A DNA stretch of 64,000 nucleotides from Anaerotruncus massiliensis (ex Togo et al. 2026) (GTDB taxonomy: Bacteria > Bacillota > Clostridia > Oscillospirales > Ruminococcaceae). Shown here one piece after another: positions 1-9,327 of this stretch. Location of the stretch: assembly GCF_900199635.1 (NCBI RefSeq), contig NZ_LT962687.1, positions 977,501 to 1,041,500 on the forward strand, given 5' to 3'. A program made the position numbers and the translations under genes. The notes under the pieces were generated by a model. The model was not told the DNA's origin. It searched no databases and saw only the letters and a list, made by a program, of their open reading frames with translations. Position 1 is the first letter of the stretch; the number at the start of each line of letters is the position of its first letter.

Positions 1-1
1 C

Positions 2-1354
2 TTCATCTTCAACTGGAAGGCCTTCCGCGACCAGCTCGGCACCTCCGAGGTGGTCGAGTTTTCCGCGAGCATGCAGGCGGTCGACCTCAACCAGGTGCCG
101 GTCGTAGACCAGGAGCTGGCCGTGCGGCTGGCCGACAAGAAGCTCGGCGAGCGCGCGGGGCTCGGCAGCCAGGTGCGCCTGGGCAGCAACGACGCGACGA
201 TCCAGCGGGTGGACGGCAAGCTCGTGTGGGCGGTGCCGCTCTACCATTCCGGCCTCTTCAAGTGGCTGACCAACATGTCGGGCACCCCGGGCTATATCCT
301 CGTGTCCGCCACCGATGTGAACGACGTGCAGTACGTCGAAAATTTCAAGGTGAAATACCAGCCGGGCAACTACCTGCTGCACGACCTGACGAGGCACACC
401 CGCTTCTTCGGGGCGTGGTTCGACGGGATCACCGACCCCTCCTTTGAGATCGCCGACGACGGCCAGCCCTACTGGATCTATACGACCTACCGCAACCGGC
501 GCGGCTTCAGCCTCCCCGAGGCGACGGGCGCGTGGGTGGTCAATGCGACCACCGGCGAGATGGAAAAGTATACGATCGACACGATCCCCGAATGGGTCGA
601 CCGCATCCAGCCGGAGGACTTCATCATCCGCCAGATCAACAACAAGGGCGAGTACGTGCGCGGCTGGCTCAACTTCGCGGACAAGGACAAATACCGCGCC
701 TCGGCCGGGCACATGATCATCTACAACAACGACCGCTGCTACCTCTTCACCGGCATGACGAGCGTGGGCGGGGACGACAGCGCGATCGGGTTCATCATGG
801 TCGACATGGTCACCAAGGAATCGATCGTCTACCAGATGCCGGGCGCGACCGAGATGGCGGCGCAGGGCTCGGCGGAGGGCAAGGTCCAGCACCTGGGCTA
901 CGACGCGACCTTCCCGCTCATCCTGAACGTCGAGGGCCAGCCGACCTACTTCATGGCGCTCAAGGACCAGAGCCGCCTCATCAAGCAGTATGCCTTCGTA
1001 TCGGTCGCCAACTATTCGATCGTCGGCACGGGCGAGACGATTCCGCTCGCGCTGCGCGACTACCAGCAGGGGCTCAAGAATTCGGGCATCGCGGGGGTCG
1101 CGCCGCCCGCCTCGGAGCAGGCCGTGGTCACCGGGACGGTCGAGCGCATCGCCTCGGAGGTGAGCGGCGGGGATACGGTCTACAAGATGATCCTCGCGGA
1201 GCACCCCGACAAGATCTTCACGGTCCCCGCGCTCGTCTCAGACGAGCTGGCGCTCACCCGCGAGGGGGACCGCGTCAAGATCGAATACACCGAGGGCGAT
1301 GGGATCATCAGCCAGGCCACCGTGTTCGACAACCTCGCCTACACCCAAAAATAA
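2..1354 (+). CDS. Uncharacterised protein, C-terminal 451 residues (5' end outside window)
   Basis: The reading frame is open from the first bases of the window (Phe-Ile-Phe-Asn-Trp...) with no start and no ribosome-binding site inside, so this is the C-terminal part of a longer protein. No membrane segment or signal is visible in this part. The chain is rich in aromatic and acidic residues (for example PYWIYTTYRNRR, residues about 155-166 of the visible part) and ends with a small beta-rich domain (from about nt 1120). I do not recognise the family. A strong hairpin terminator follows directly, so the gene ends its transcription unit. Whether the missing N-terminus holds membrane helices cannot be judged. 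Confidence 0.8.
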   Translation, partial: FIFNWKAFRDQLGTSEVVEFSASMQAVDLNQVPVVDQELAVRLADKKLGERAGLGSQVRLGSNDATIQRVDGKLVWAVPLYHSGLFKWLTNMSGTPGYILVSATDVNDVQYVENFKVKYQPGNYLLHDLTRHTRFFGAWFDGITDPSFEIADDGQPYWIYTTYRNRRGFSLPEATGAWVVNATTGEMEKYTIDTIPEWVDRIQPEDFIIRQINNKGEYVRGWLNFADKDKYRASAGHMIIYNNDRCYLFTGMTSVGGDDSAIGFIMVDMVTKESIVYQMPGATEMAAQGSAEGKVQHLGYDATFPLILNVEGQPTYFMALKDQSRLIKQYAFVSVANYSIVGTGETIPLALRDYQQGLKNSGIAGVAPPASEQAVVTGTVERIASEVSGGDTVYKMILAEHPDKIFTVPALVSDELALTREGDRVKIEYTEGDGIISQATVFDNLAYTQK

Positions 1355-1360
1355 GCAGCA

Positions 1361-1394
1361 GGGGTCCCGCGAAACCGCGGGGCCCCCTTCTTTT
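1361..1394 (+). terminator. Rho-independent terminator after the first gene
   Basis: An 11-bp GC-rich stem (one G-T wobble) closes on a four-base loop, followed by a pyrimidine-rich CTTCTTTT tract, seven bases after the stop codon. Confidence 0.8.
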
Positions 1395-1441
1395 CCCGGC
1401 GGGGCGTTTCGTCCGGAACCGCTTTTTTCGCCCTGTTTTTG

Positions 1442-1470
1442 TTGACAGAACAGGTTTGCCTCACTATAAT
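1442..1470 (+). promoter_or_regulatory. Consensus sigma-A promoter for the enzyme I-like gene
   Basis: TTGACA and TATAAT are separated by 17 bases. Transcription would start near 1477, giving a leader of about 65 bases in front of the next gene. Confidence 0.85.
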
Positions 1471-1541
1471 GGAAGAAATCCGGGCGATGTATTGAAATAC
1501 CGCTTTAAACTATAAAATTCACACGGGAGGAGGGATGGACG

Positions 1542-2300
1542 ATGGAGAGGCTAACGGGCATCGGCGGGAGCGGCGGGCTCGTGTTCGGGCGGCTGCATTT
1601 CTTCGACAACTCGGTGCGCCAGGTGGGGCCCTGCCCGGCCGCCGACAGCCGCGTGGAGCTGGAGCGGTTCGAGGCGGCGCGCGCGGAGACGCTCGGCATC
1701 CTCGACGCGCTGCAGCTGCGCGCGCAGGAGGAGGCGGGCCCCGACGAGGCTCGCATTTTTGAAATCCATCGGATCATGCTGACCGATCCCGACTTCGAGG
1801 ACCGGGTGACCGACCGGATCGTCCGGCAGGGCCTGACCGCGGAATACGCGGTGCAGGAAGCCGGACGGGAACTTGCGCAGATGCTGGCGGCGATGGACGA
1901 CGCCTACATGCGGGAACGCAGCGCGGACGTGACCGACGTGTGCAACGGGGTCATGCGGCGGCTGCGCGGCGAAAAGGAGGCGGATCTGCCGGGGCGCGGT
2001 CCGGAGCCGTGGGTGCTCGCGGCGCGCCACCTGCTGCCCAGCGAGGTGGTGCGGATCGAGCGGGGCAGGGTGCTCGCGCTCGTCACGAGCGGGGGCTCGC
2101 AGATGTCCCACGCCTGCATCCTCGCGCGCACGATGGGGGTGCCCGCCGTGACGCGGGTGGGAGAGAGGCTCTTCACCCTGCGGGAGGGCGGGGTCGTCGT
2201 GGTGAACGGCTTCACCGGCGAGGTGTTTGCGGACCCGGACGAGCGCACCCTCATGGCGGTGCGGGAGGGCTGCCAGGGCCCGCGCGGACAGTCGGGCTGA
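1542..2300 (+). CDS. PTS enzyme I-like protein, N-terminal (EIN) half only
   Basis: 252 residues matching only the N-terminal half of PTS enzyme I (normally about 570 residues). The N-terminal beta strand (GIGGSGGLVFG), the helical HPr-binding subdomain (about 40-145, with EIHRIMLTDPDF and RSADVTDV) and the swivelling phosphohistidine domain are present; His190 in SGGSQMSHACILAR lines up with the active-site His189 of the E. coli enzyme. The C-terminal PEP-binding barrel is absent: the frame stops cleanly and a new promoter and riboswitch follow. Isolated EIN domains cannot take phosphate from PEP but can exchange it with phospho-HPr. Start at 1542 behind GGGAGGAGGG; an ATG at 1535 is in another frame. 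No PTS gene lies nearby. It may be a regulatory phosphate-exchange protein or a decaying gene. Confidence 0.8.
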   Translation: MERLTGIGGSGGLVFGRLHFFDNSVRQVGPCPAADSRVELERFEAARAETLGILDALQLRAQEEAGPDEARIFEIHRIMLTDPDFEDRVTDRIVRQGLTAEYAVQEAGRELAQMLAAMDDAYMRERSADVTDVCNGVMRRLRGEKEADLPGRGPEPWVLAARHLLPSEVVRIERGRVLALVTSGGSQMSHACILARTMGVPAVTRVGERLFTLREGGVVVVNGFTGEVFADPDERTLMAVREGCQGPRGQSG

Positions 2301-2324
2301 CGGTGCAGGGAAGCAAGTTCCCTC

Positions 2325-2352
2325 TTGCATTTTTTCGCGGATATGATATGAT
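2325..2352 (+). promoter_or_regulatory. Promoter of the folT riboswitch transcript
   Basis: TTGCAT and TATGAT spaced by 16 bases, placing the start of transcription about 10 bases before the riboswitch. Confidence 0.65.
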
Positions 2353-2367
2353 AGGAGCATACTCATA

Positions 2368-2465
2368 GCAGAGTAGGAACCGGCGCGTTAAGTGCCGCCC
2401 GAACGGGGAGTTGTCGGGCGGACGAAAAGGAATCCTTGCGGTGCCGGTCCCGCATCCCGCTGCTG
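2368..2465 (+). promoter_or_regulatory. Tetrahydrofolate (THF) riboswitch
   Basis: The conserved core of the THF riboswitch class is readable: GCGTTAAGTG at about 2384-2393, GAACGGGGAGTTG at 2401-2413, and TGCGGTGCCGG at 2437-2447 with GCATCCCGC at 2452-2460. The outer helix pairs AGCAG (2368-2372) with CTGCT on the 3' side. Downstream an inverted repeat (CATGTA ... TACATG, 2490-2513) sits just ahead of the AAAGGAGG ribosome-binding site (2514-2521) and may form the expression platform. The class is known to control folate transport genes, which agrees with the next gene. Confidence 0.9.
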
Positions 2466-2532
2466 CATCCAAAGAGCGAGCCCTCTTTTCATGTAGCAAG
2501 AGACTGTTACATGAAAGGAGGTTATTTTTTTG

Positions 2533-3111
2533 ATGAATCGGTTTTCTTCCCTTGCGGCGGAGCTGCGCGGGATTCCCCGCCTGACCGCCGAGTCGGCCCG
2601 GGAGACCCGCAGCGTCCGTTCGCTGACGGGCACCTCGATGCTCATGGCGCTGTCGGTGCTGCTTAACCAGTTCACGATCTTCATAAGCGCGCTGATCCGC
2701 GTGAGTTTCACCTTCCTGCCGATCGCGGCCGCCGGCATGCTCTTCGGCCCGGTGCTCACCGGGCTGGCGGGCGCGGCCATCGACATCCTCAAGTACTTCA
2801 CCCGCAACGACGGAAGCGCCTTCTTCCCCGGGTTCACGATCAGTGAATTCATGCGCGGCTTCCTCTACGGGCTGATCCTCTACCGCAAGCCGGTCACGCT
2901 CGGGCGCACGGCAGCCGCGCATCTGAGCGTCATGGTGGTGGTCACCTTCCTGCTCAACCCGCTGTGGCTGTCGATGATGTACGGGCAGGCGTTCGTCGCG
3001 CTCGTCGGCATGCGCGTGATCAAGAACCTCTTCCTCTTCCCGATCGAAGTGGCGATGCTCTACGCGCTGCTCAAGGCCACTGCGACCATCCGCGCGCGCG
3101 CCCTTGTGTGA
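2533..3111 (+). CDS. folT: Folate ECF transporter substrate-binding (S) component
   Basis: A 192-residue membrane protein of the folate ECF-transporter S-component family; it binds folates in the membrane and works with the shared EcfA/A'/T energising module, which is not encoded here. An unusual N-terminal extension of about 30 polar residues precedes the first helix (TGTSMLMALSVLLNQFTI), which with the following SFTFLPIAAAGMLFGP and GAAIDILKYF segments fits FolT/ThiT-like architecture; about five to six hydrophobic segments are visible. ATG at 2533 follows AAAGGAGG with 11 bases between; TTG at 2530 is possible. Controlled by the THF riboswitch directly upstream, which supports folate as substrate. 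Confidence 0.9.
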   Translation: MNRFSSLAAELRGIPRLTAESARETRSVRSLTGTSMLMALSVLLNQFTIFISALIRVSFTFLPIAAAGMLFGPVLTGLAGAAIDILKYFTRNDGSAFFPGFTISEFMRGFLYGLILYRKPVTLGRTAAAHLSVMVVVTFLLNPLWLSMMYGQAFVALVGMRVIKNLFLFPIEVAMLYALLKATATIRARALV

Positions 3112-3201
3112 ACCTTCTTTCTTTTCTATCGCAAAAGAAAGAAGCAAAGAAAATGCTCCTGAAGCAGGGCCTGCGGGCCCGGGTAAAGGGCTCCGCCCTC
3201 G

Positions 3202-3238
3202 AAAACGCCCGGCACTCTTTCAGAGTGCCGGGCGTTTT
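3202..3238 (+). terminator. Bidirectional terminator after folT
   Basis: A long stem (CGCCCGGCACTC/GAGTGCCGGGCG) flanked by AAAA and TTTT can stop transcription from both sides. A second weaker hairpin (GCCGCCTTTT/AAAAGGCGG) lies at 3247-3269. Confidence 0.75.
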
Positions 3239-3338
3239 CTCACCCGCCGCCTTTTAAAAAAGGCGGGCGAAAATTTTTATTTGGGAAAGAACCTCGCGGG
3301 CGGCGTGGCGCGATAGGGAACGGCGCCCTGCCCGCATC

Positions 3339-3420
3339 AAAAGTTTCGGGGTCCAGGGGGACTTTTCAAAGTCCTCCCTGGCGGGGTTCAGGGGGGATTT
3401 TCAAAGCCCTCCCTGGGCGG
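3339..3420. repeat. Interspersed intergenic repeat (CAAAAGTTT / GGGGGA-TTTTCAAA type)
   Basis: Two adjacent copies of a GGGG(G)A-C/T-TTTTCAAAG-CCCTCCCTGG inverted motif, starting with CAAAAGTTTCGGGG. Closely related sequence lies at about 8096-8145 and 19261-19311. All are in gaps between genes, and one copy runs into the 3' end of the dehydrogenase gene. Confidence 0.5.
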
Positions 3421-4339
3421 CGAAGCGCGTGAGGTTCTCGGCCGCGAGGCGCAGCAGACGTTCGCGCGTCTCGACGGGCATCCAGCTCACATGCGGGGTG
3501 CAGATGACGCGCGGATGAAAGGCGAGCGGGTGGCCGGGCGCGGGCGGCTCCTCGGAGAGCACGTCGAGCCCGGCCATGTAGAGCCTGCCGGAGTCGAGCG
3601 CGTCGGCCACGTCCCGCTCGTTGAGGATCGCGCCGCGCGCCGTGTTGAGCAGCACCGCGCCCGGCTTCATGCGGGAGATCATCTCCGCGTCCACCATGCC
3701 GCGGGTCTCGTCGGTCAGCGGGCAGTGGATGCTCACCACGTCCGATTTCGCGAGCAGCTCGCCGAGCGGGACCATCCGGGCCGCGCCGTCTCCGGACGCG
3801 GGACGGCGGCGGCAGGCGAGCACCTCCATGCCGAGCGCGGCGGCGATCTTCGCCACCGCGCGGCCGATCTCGCCGTAGCCGATGACGCCGAGCGTTCTGC
3901 CCGCGAGCTCGAACATCCGCCGCCCGGCGACCTGCGGGTCGGTGGGGGAGACCCAGCGGCCCTCGCGGACGTAGCGGGCGTGCTCCGGGGTGGCGCAGGC
4001 GATCGAGAGGAGCAGCGAGATGGTGCTCTGCGCGACCGCCATCGTGCTGTAGGAGGGCACGTTGCGGACCGTCACGCCCGCGCGGCGCGCCGCCTCGAGG
4101 TCGATCATGTTGTAGCCGGTGCCGAAGGTGCCCGCGAACCGCAGGCGCGGACAGGCGGCAAAGGTCTCCGCGGTGAGGGGCGCGCGGTTGGTGAAGACCG
4201 CTTCGGCGTCCCCGATGCGCGCGGCGATCTGCCCGGGCGGGGTGTCGTCATACCATTCCACCGTAAAGCGCGCGGGGTCGAGCGGCAGGCCGCCCGTGCC
4301 GTACCCCGCGAGAAATCCGTCGAGAACCACTACTTTCAT
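3401..4339 (-). CDS. D-2-hydroxyacid dehydrogenase (NAD-dependent)
   Basis: 312 residues, the usual length of the family, which interconverts 2-oxoacids and D-2-hydroxyacids in the cytoplasm. The NAD-binding Rossmann motif GYGEIG is at 154-159, and the catalytic triad is visible as Arg235 (NTARGAIL), Glu264 (SEEPP) and His283 (TPHVSW). The overall pattern resembles glycerate/hydroxypyruvate dehydrogenases more than D-lactate dehydrogenase, but substrate cannot be fixed from sequence. GGGAGG lies eight to ten bases before the ATG. The last codons overlap an intergenic repeat. It stands alone, divergent from groESL. Confidence 0.88.
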   Translation of the reverse strand: MKVVVLDGFLAGYGTGGLPLDPARFTVEWYDDTPPGQIAARIGDAEAVFTNRAPLTAETFAACPRLRFAGTFGTGYNMIDLEAARRAGVTVRNVPSYSTMAVAQSTISLLLSIACATPEHARYVREGRWVSPTDPQVAGRRMFELAGRTLGVIGYGEIGRAVAKIAAALGMEVLACRRRPASGDGAARMVPLGELLAKSDVVSIHCPLTDETRGMVDAEMISRMKPGAVLLNTARGAILNERDVADALDSGRLYMAGLDVLSEEPPAPGHPLAFHPRVICTPHVSWMPVETRERLLRLAAENLTRFAAQGGL

Positions 4340-4458
4340 GCCCTGACCTCCCTTGCAGGGACATTGTAACAGAAGCGGGCGCGCATTACAAGAAACTGGG
4401 GGCGCGGACGGGCGATTGTTACCAAAATGTTAACATTGAAAATTTTTTGGAAAAGGGC

Positions 4459-4517
4459 TTGATTTTTAGAAAAAATGTATTAGAATAGTCTTAGCACTCA
4501 GAGAGAAAGAGTGCTAA
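4459..4517 (+). promoter_or_regulatory. groESL promoter with CIRCE operator
   Basis: TTGATT and TAGAAT (spacer 16) are followed at 4491-4517 by a perfect CIRCE element: TTAGCACTC, nine bases, GAGTGCTAA. CIRCE is the binding site of the heat-shock repressor HrcA; it covers the likely transcription start here. Confidence 0.95.
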
Positions 4518-4555
4518 CAAATCTCCTTAAATTTGTCAAAAAACTATTATAATAA

Positions 4556-4855
<300 letters not shown>

Positions 4856-4883
4856 TCACAGCCCCGTGAACAATAAATTTTGA

Positions 4884-6530
<1,647 letters not shown>

Positions 6531-6554
6531 TCCCGCGAAACCCCGCACCCCAAA

Positions 6555-6585
6555 GGCCCCGGCGCACCGCGCCGGGGCCTTTTTT
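6555..6585 (+). terminator. Terminator of the groESL operon
   Basis: An 11-bp perfect GC stem (GGCCCCGGCGC/GCGCCGGGGCC), three-base loop, then six T. Confidence 0.95.
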
Positions 6586-6630
6586 GTGTGCCTGTGGGAC
6601 GGGCCGCTGTGAAAAATTTCAAAAAATGCC

Positions 6631-6658
6631 TTGACAGATTGTGCAATTCGATTATAAT
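6631..6658 (+). promoter_or_regulatory. Promoter of the aromatic leader-DAHP synthase transcript
   Basis: TTGACA and TATAAT, both full consensus, spaced by 16 bases. The leader from about 6665 to 6924 carries the leader peptide and attenuator described next. Confidence 0.88.
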
Positions 6659-6691
6659 GAAAACAACCAAACCAGACACGCGGAGGAAGCC

Positions 6692-6805
6692 ATGAACAAG
6701 CTCACCCTCAAACAGAATCGATTTTTCGGCTTTTTTAGCTGGGGCTTTTACTTTAGCACCGGCTTTTTTGGCTATGGAAAAAGATTGTGTTTGATGAGCA
6801 GATAG
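6692..6805 (+). CDS. Phe/Tyr/Trp-rich leader peptide of the DAHP synthase gene
   Basis: A 37-codon reading frame with its own GGAGG (6682-6686) five bases before ATG, ending in TAG at 6803-6805. Within codons 11-28 eleven of 18 residues are aromatic: eight Phe (11, 12, 14, 15, 19, 21, 25, 26), Trp17, Tyr20 and Tyr28. This is the signature of a transcription-attenuation leader peptide: ribosomes stall when charged tRNA-Phe/Tyr/Trp is scarce. A strong terminator lies 31 bases past its stop, before the DAHP synthase gene. Phe dominates, so phenylalanine is probably the main signal. The peptide itself is not expected to have a function. Confidence 0.9.
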   Translation: MNKLTLKQNRFFGFFSWGFYFSTGFFGYGKRLCLMSR

Positions 6806-6836
6806 TTCCGCGCGGCTGATCGCAGGGAATATATCC

Positions 6837-6869
6837 AGAGGACTCATTGACGCAATGGGTCCTCTTTTT
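6837..6869 (+). terminator. Attenuator terminator before the DAHP synthase gene
   Basis: A 13-bp stem (6837-6849 with 6853-6865, one wobble), loop ACG, followed by five T. Only 55 bases separate it from the DAHP synthase start and it lies after the promoter and leader peptide, so it must be conditional. TTGATGAG at 6791-6798, inside the last leader codons, can pair with CTCATTGA (6844-6851) of the 5' arm as a candidate antiterminator, and TTCCGCG/CGC-GGGAA (about 6806-6830) can form an intermediate hairpin. The pairing scheme is inferred by eye. Confidence 0.85.
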
Positions 6870-6924
6870 GTATGCGCGGATGACGGACCCTTGCGTAAAA
6901 TCAAATTTATTGGAGGCAACCGCA

Positions 6925-7938
6925 ATGATCGTCATTATGAGACCCCGAACCCCGCAGCAGGAGATCGACAAGCTCACCGACGCGCTCACCAGCCGGGGCG
7001 TGGAGGTCAACCCGGTCATCGGCAAGGACCTGATCATCCTCGGCCTTGTGGGCGACACGAGCAAGATCGACCCGACCTGGATCGAGGCAAACCGCAACGT
7101 CGAGCGCGTCATGCACGTCGCCGAGCCGTTCAAAAAGGCCAACCGCATGTTCCATCCCGACCCGACCGTCGTGAAGGCGGGGGGGCGCGAGATCGGCGGC
7201 AAAAAGATCACGATGATGGCGGGGCCCTGCTCGGTCGAGAGCGAGGAGCAGATCTGCGGCATCGCGGAGCAGGTTAAGGAGATGGGCGCGGATTTCCTGC
7301 GCGGCGGCGCGTTCAAGCCCCGCACCTCCCCCTATGCGTTCCAGGGGCTCAAGTACGACGGCCTGAGGCTGCTCAAGGAGGCCCGCGCCAAGACGGGACT
7401 TCCGATCGTGACCGAGATCATGTCCCCCTACGACATCGAGCTCTTCGCGGAGGACGTGGACGTCATCCAGGTGGGCGCGCGCAACATGCAGAATTTTGAG
7501 CTGCTCAAGGAGCTCGGCCACACCCACAAGCCCATCCTCCTCAAGCGCGGCCTTTCCGCCACGATCGAGGAATGGCTGATGAGCGCCGAATACATCATGG
7601 CGGGCGGCAACGAGAACATCATCCTCTGCGAGCGGGGCATCCGCACCTTCGAGACCTACACCCGCAACACCCTCGACCTCTCGGCGATCCCGGCGGTCAA
7701 AAAGCTCAGCCACCTGCCCGTCGTCGTCGACCCCAGCCACGCGAGCGGCAAGTGGTGGATGGTCGACCCGCTCGCCAAGGCGGCCGTCGCCGTCGGCACC
7801 GACGGGCTGATCATCGAGGTGCACAACGACCCCTCCAACGCCCTCTGCGACGGCCAGCAGTCGATCCGCCCGAGCGTCTACGGCGAGCTCGTCAAGGAGC
7901 TGCGCGCCATCGCCCGCGCCGTCGGCAGGGAGCTGTAG
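6925..7938 (+). CDS. aroF: 3-deoxy-7-phosphoheptulonate (DAHP) synthase with N-terminal ferredoxin-like domain
   Basis: 337 residues. It condenses PEP with erythrose 4-phosphate, the first step of the shikimate pathway to Phe, Tyr and Trp. The N-terminal about 70 residues (MIVIMRPRTPQQEI...) form the ferredoxin-like regulatory domain found in Thermotoga-type enzymes; the catalytic barrel carries GPCSVES (near 99), KPRTSPYAFQG (near 130), the KRG motif and DPSHASG. ATG at 6925 follows GGAGG by eight bases; an in-frame upstream extension runs through the attenuator and is rejected. Expression should depend on read-through of the attenuator. The pheA-type gene follows 212 bases later on the same strand. 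Confidence 0.95.
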   Translation: MIVIMRPRTPQQEIDKLTDALTSRGVEVNPVIGKDLIILGLVGDTSKIDPTWIEANRNVERVMHVAEPFKKANRMFHPDPTVVKAGGREIGGKKITMMAGPCSVESEEQICGIAEQVKEMGADFLRGGAFKPRTSPYAFQGLKYDGLRLLKEARAKTGLPIVTEIMSPYDIELFAEDVDVIQVGARNMQNFELLKELGHTHKPILLKRGLSATIEEWLMSAEYIMAGGNENIILCERGIRTFETYTRNTLDLSAIPAVKKLSHLPVVVDPSHASGKWWMVDPLAKAAVAVGTDGLIIEVHNDPSNALCDGQQSIRPSVYGELVKELRAIARAVGREL

Positions 7939-8150
7939 GGATACGGGGGAACGGACGGTTGTAAAAAGCGGCCTTTTGAAAAAGGCCTGGCGAAAACTGG
8001 GGTTCAGGCGGGCCGCCGCCCCAGCCCAACCCGCCGCCCGTGCGGCAAGGCCCCGTTCGCACGCCGCGAGCGTCAGGCGGTTCGCCGCGGCATATCTAAT
8101 CAAAAGTTCTTTGGCGGGCTTTCTTGAAAGAAAGCCGCAGGGAGGTACTT

Positions 8151-9266
8151 ATGGAGGATTTGGCAGGCTACCGGAGGGAGATCGACGAGATCGATTCCCA
8201 GCTGATCCCGCTCTTTGAGCGGCGGATGGACGTGGTGCGCGAGGTCGCGCGGTTTAAAAAGGCGCGGAACATGCAGGTCCTGCAGCGGGACCGGGAGCGC
8301 GTGGTGCTCGATAAGGCGGTCGCGCGGCTGCGGGACCCGGGCTATGCGGCCGAGGCGGAACGGTTTATGAACGCGGTGATGGCGATCAGCCGGGCGGCCC
8401 AGCGGCGGGACATCGGCGGCGCGCTGCCGCGTGAGGCGGCCCCGCTGACCGGGAAGGTAGGGTACTACGGCGCGCCGGGCTCCTTCTCCGAGCAGGCGCT
8501 CGCCGACTACTTCGGCGAGGACCGGGAGCGGACCGCCTGCGCCGAGTTCGAGGACGTCTTCACCGCGCTGCGGGACGGGGAGATCGACTACGGCGTGCTG
8601 CCGATCGAGAACTCCTCCACCGGCGCGATCACGCGGGTATACGACCTGCTGGGCGGCTACGGCTTCTTCATCGTCGGAGAGCGCCGCCTGCGCATCCACC
8701 AGAACCTCGTGGGCGTGGCGGGCGCGACGCTCGACACGGTGCGCGCCGTCTATTCCCACGAGCAGGGCCTCGAGCAGAGCAGCCGCTTTCTTGCGGAGCA
8801 CCCCGGCTGGGAACAGGCCGTGTTCCACAGCACCGCTGAAAGTGCCCGCCTGGTGGCCGACGGGGGCGACCCTGCCAAGGCGGCGATCGCGAGCGAACGC
8901 GCGGCCGCCCTCTACGGGCTTAAAATCATCGCCCCGGCGATCGAGAACAGCCGCCACAACGCGACCCGCTTCATCGTCATCGGGCGCGCGCTCGCGCCCG
9001 CCGGGGCGGACAAGGTGAGCCTCGCCTTCTCGCTCGACAACGAATCGGGCACCCTCTACAACACCCTCCGGCACTTTGCCGACCGGCGGATCAACCTTGT
9101 GAAGATCGAGTCCCGCCCCATCCCCGAGGAGCTGTGGAGCTACCGCTTCTACCTCGATTTCGAGGGGGACGTCGACAGCGACGACGTGCGCGGCGTGCTC
9201 GCGGAGATCTCCGCCGGGGCCAAGGACTTCCGGCTGCTCGGCGCCTACCGGAGCGACCGGGACTGA
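8151..9266 (+). CDS. pheA: Bifunctional chorismate mutase / prephenate dehydratase (P-protein)
   Basis: 371 residues in three parts: an AroQ chorismate mutase helical domain (1-90, with RREIDEIDSQLIPLFERRM), a prephenate dehydratase domain from about 101 (GKVGYYGAPGSFSEQ, ENSSTGAI, and SRHNATRFIVIG), and a C-terminal ACT domain from about 286 with the ESRP phenylalanine-binding motif near 319. It converts chorismate to phenylpyruvate and is expected to be feedback-inhibited by Phe. ATG at 8151 has GGGAGG seven bases upstream; an in-frame upstream ATG lacks a good site. It follows the attenuated DAHP synthase gene and probably shares its transcript; the gap holds no second aromatic leader. Confidence 0.95.
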   Translation: MEDLAGYRREIDEIDSQLIPLFERRMDVVREVARFKKARNMQVLQRDRERVVLDKAVARLRDPGYAAEAERFMNAVMAISRAAQRRDIGGALPREAAPLTGKVGYYGAPGSFSEQALADYFGEDRERTACAEFEDVFTALRDGEIDYGVLPIENSSTGAITRVYDLLGGYGFFIVGERRLRIHQNLVGVAGATLDTVRAVYSHEQGLEQSSRFLAEHPGWEQAVFHSTAESARLVADGGDPAKAAIASERAAALYGLKIIAPAIENSRHNATRFIVIGRALAPAGADKVSLAFSLDNESGTLYNTLRHFADRRINLVKIESRPIPEELWSYRFYLDFEGDVDSDDVRGVLAEISAGAKDFRLLGAYRSDRD

Positions 9267-9277
9267 ACGGAATGAAA

Positions 9278-9313
9278 AACAGGCGGACGCAGTCGCGTCC
9301 GCCTGTTTTTTTG
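9278..9313 (+). terminator. Terminator after pheA
   Basis: An 11- to 13-bp stem (AACAGGCGGACGC/GCGTCCGCCTGTT) with loop AGTC and seven T. It can also serve the convergent HAD gene. Confidence 0.9.
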
Positions 9314-9327
9314 CGTTTTGCAGCGCG

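Noticed and set aside
6847..6924. N-terminal extension of DAHP synthase
   Set aside because: It would begin inside the attenuator stem; the ATG at 6925 has a proper GGAGG and matches the family start.
7939..8150. Possible second attenuator or leader peptide before pheA
   Set aside because: Hairpins are present but no aromatic-rich short frame and no T-tract; the sequence fits intergenic repeats instead.
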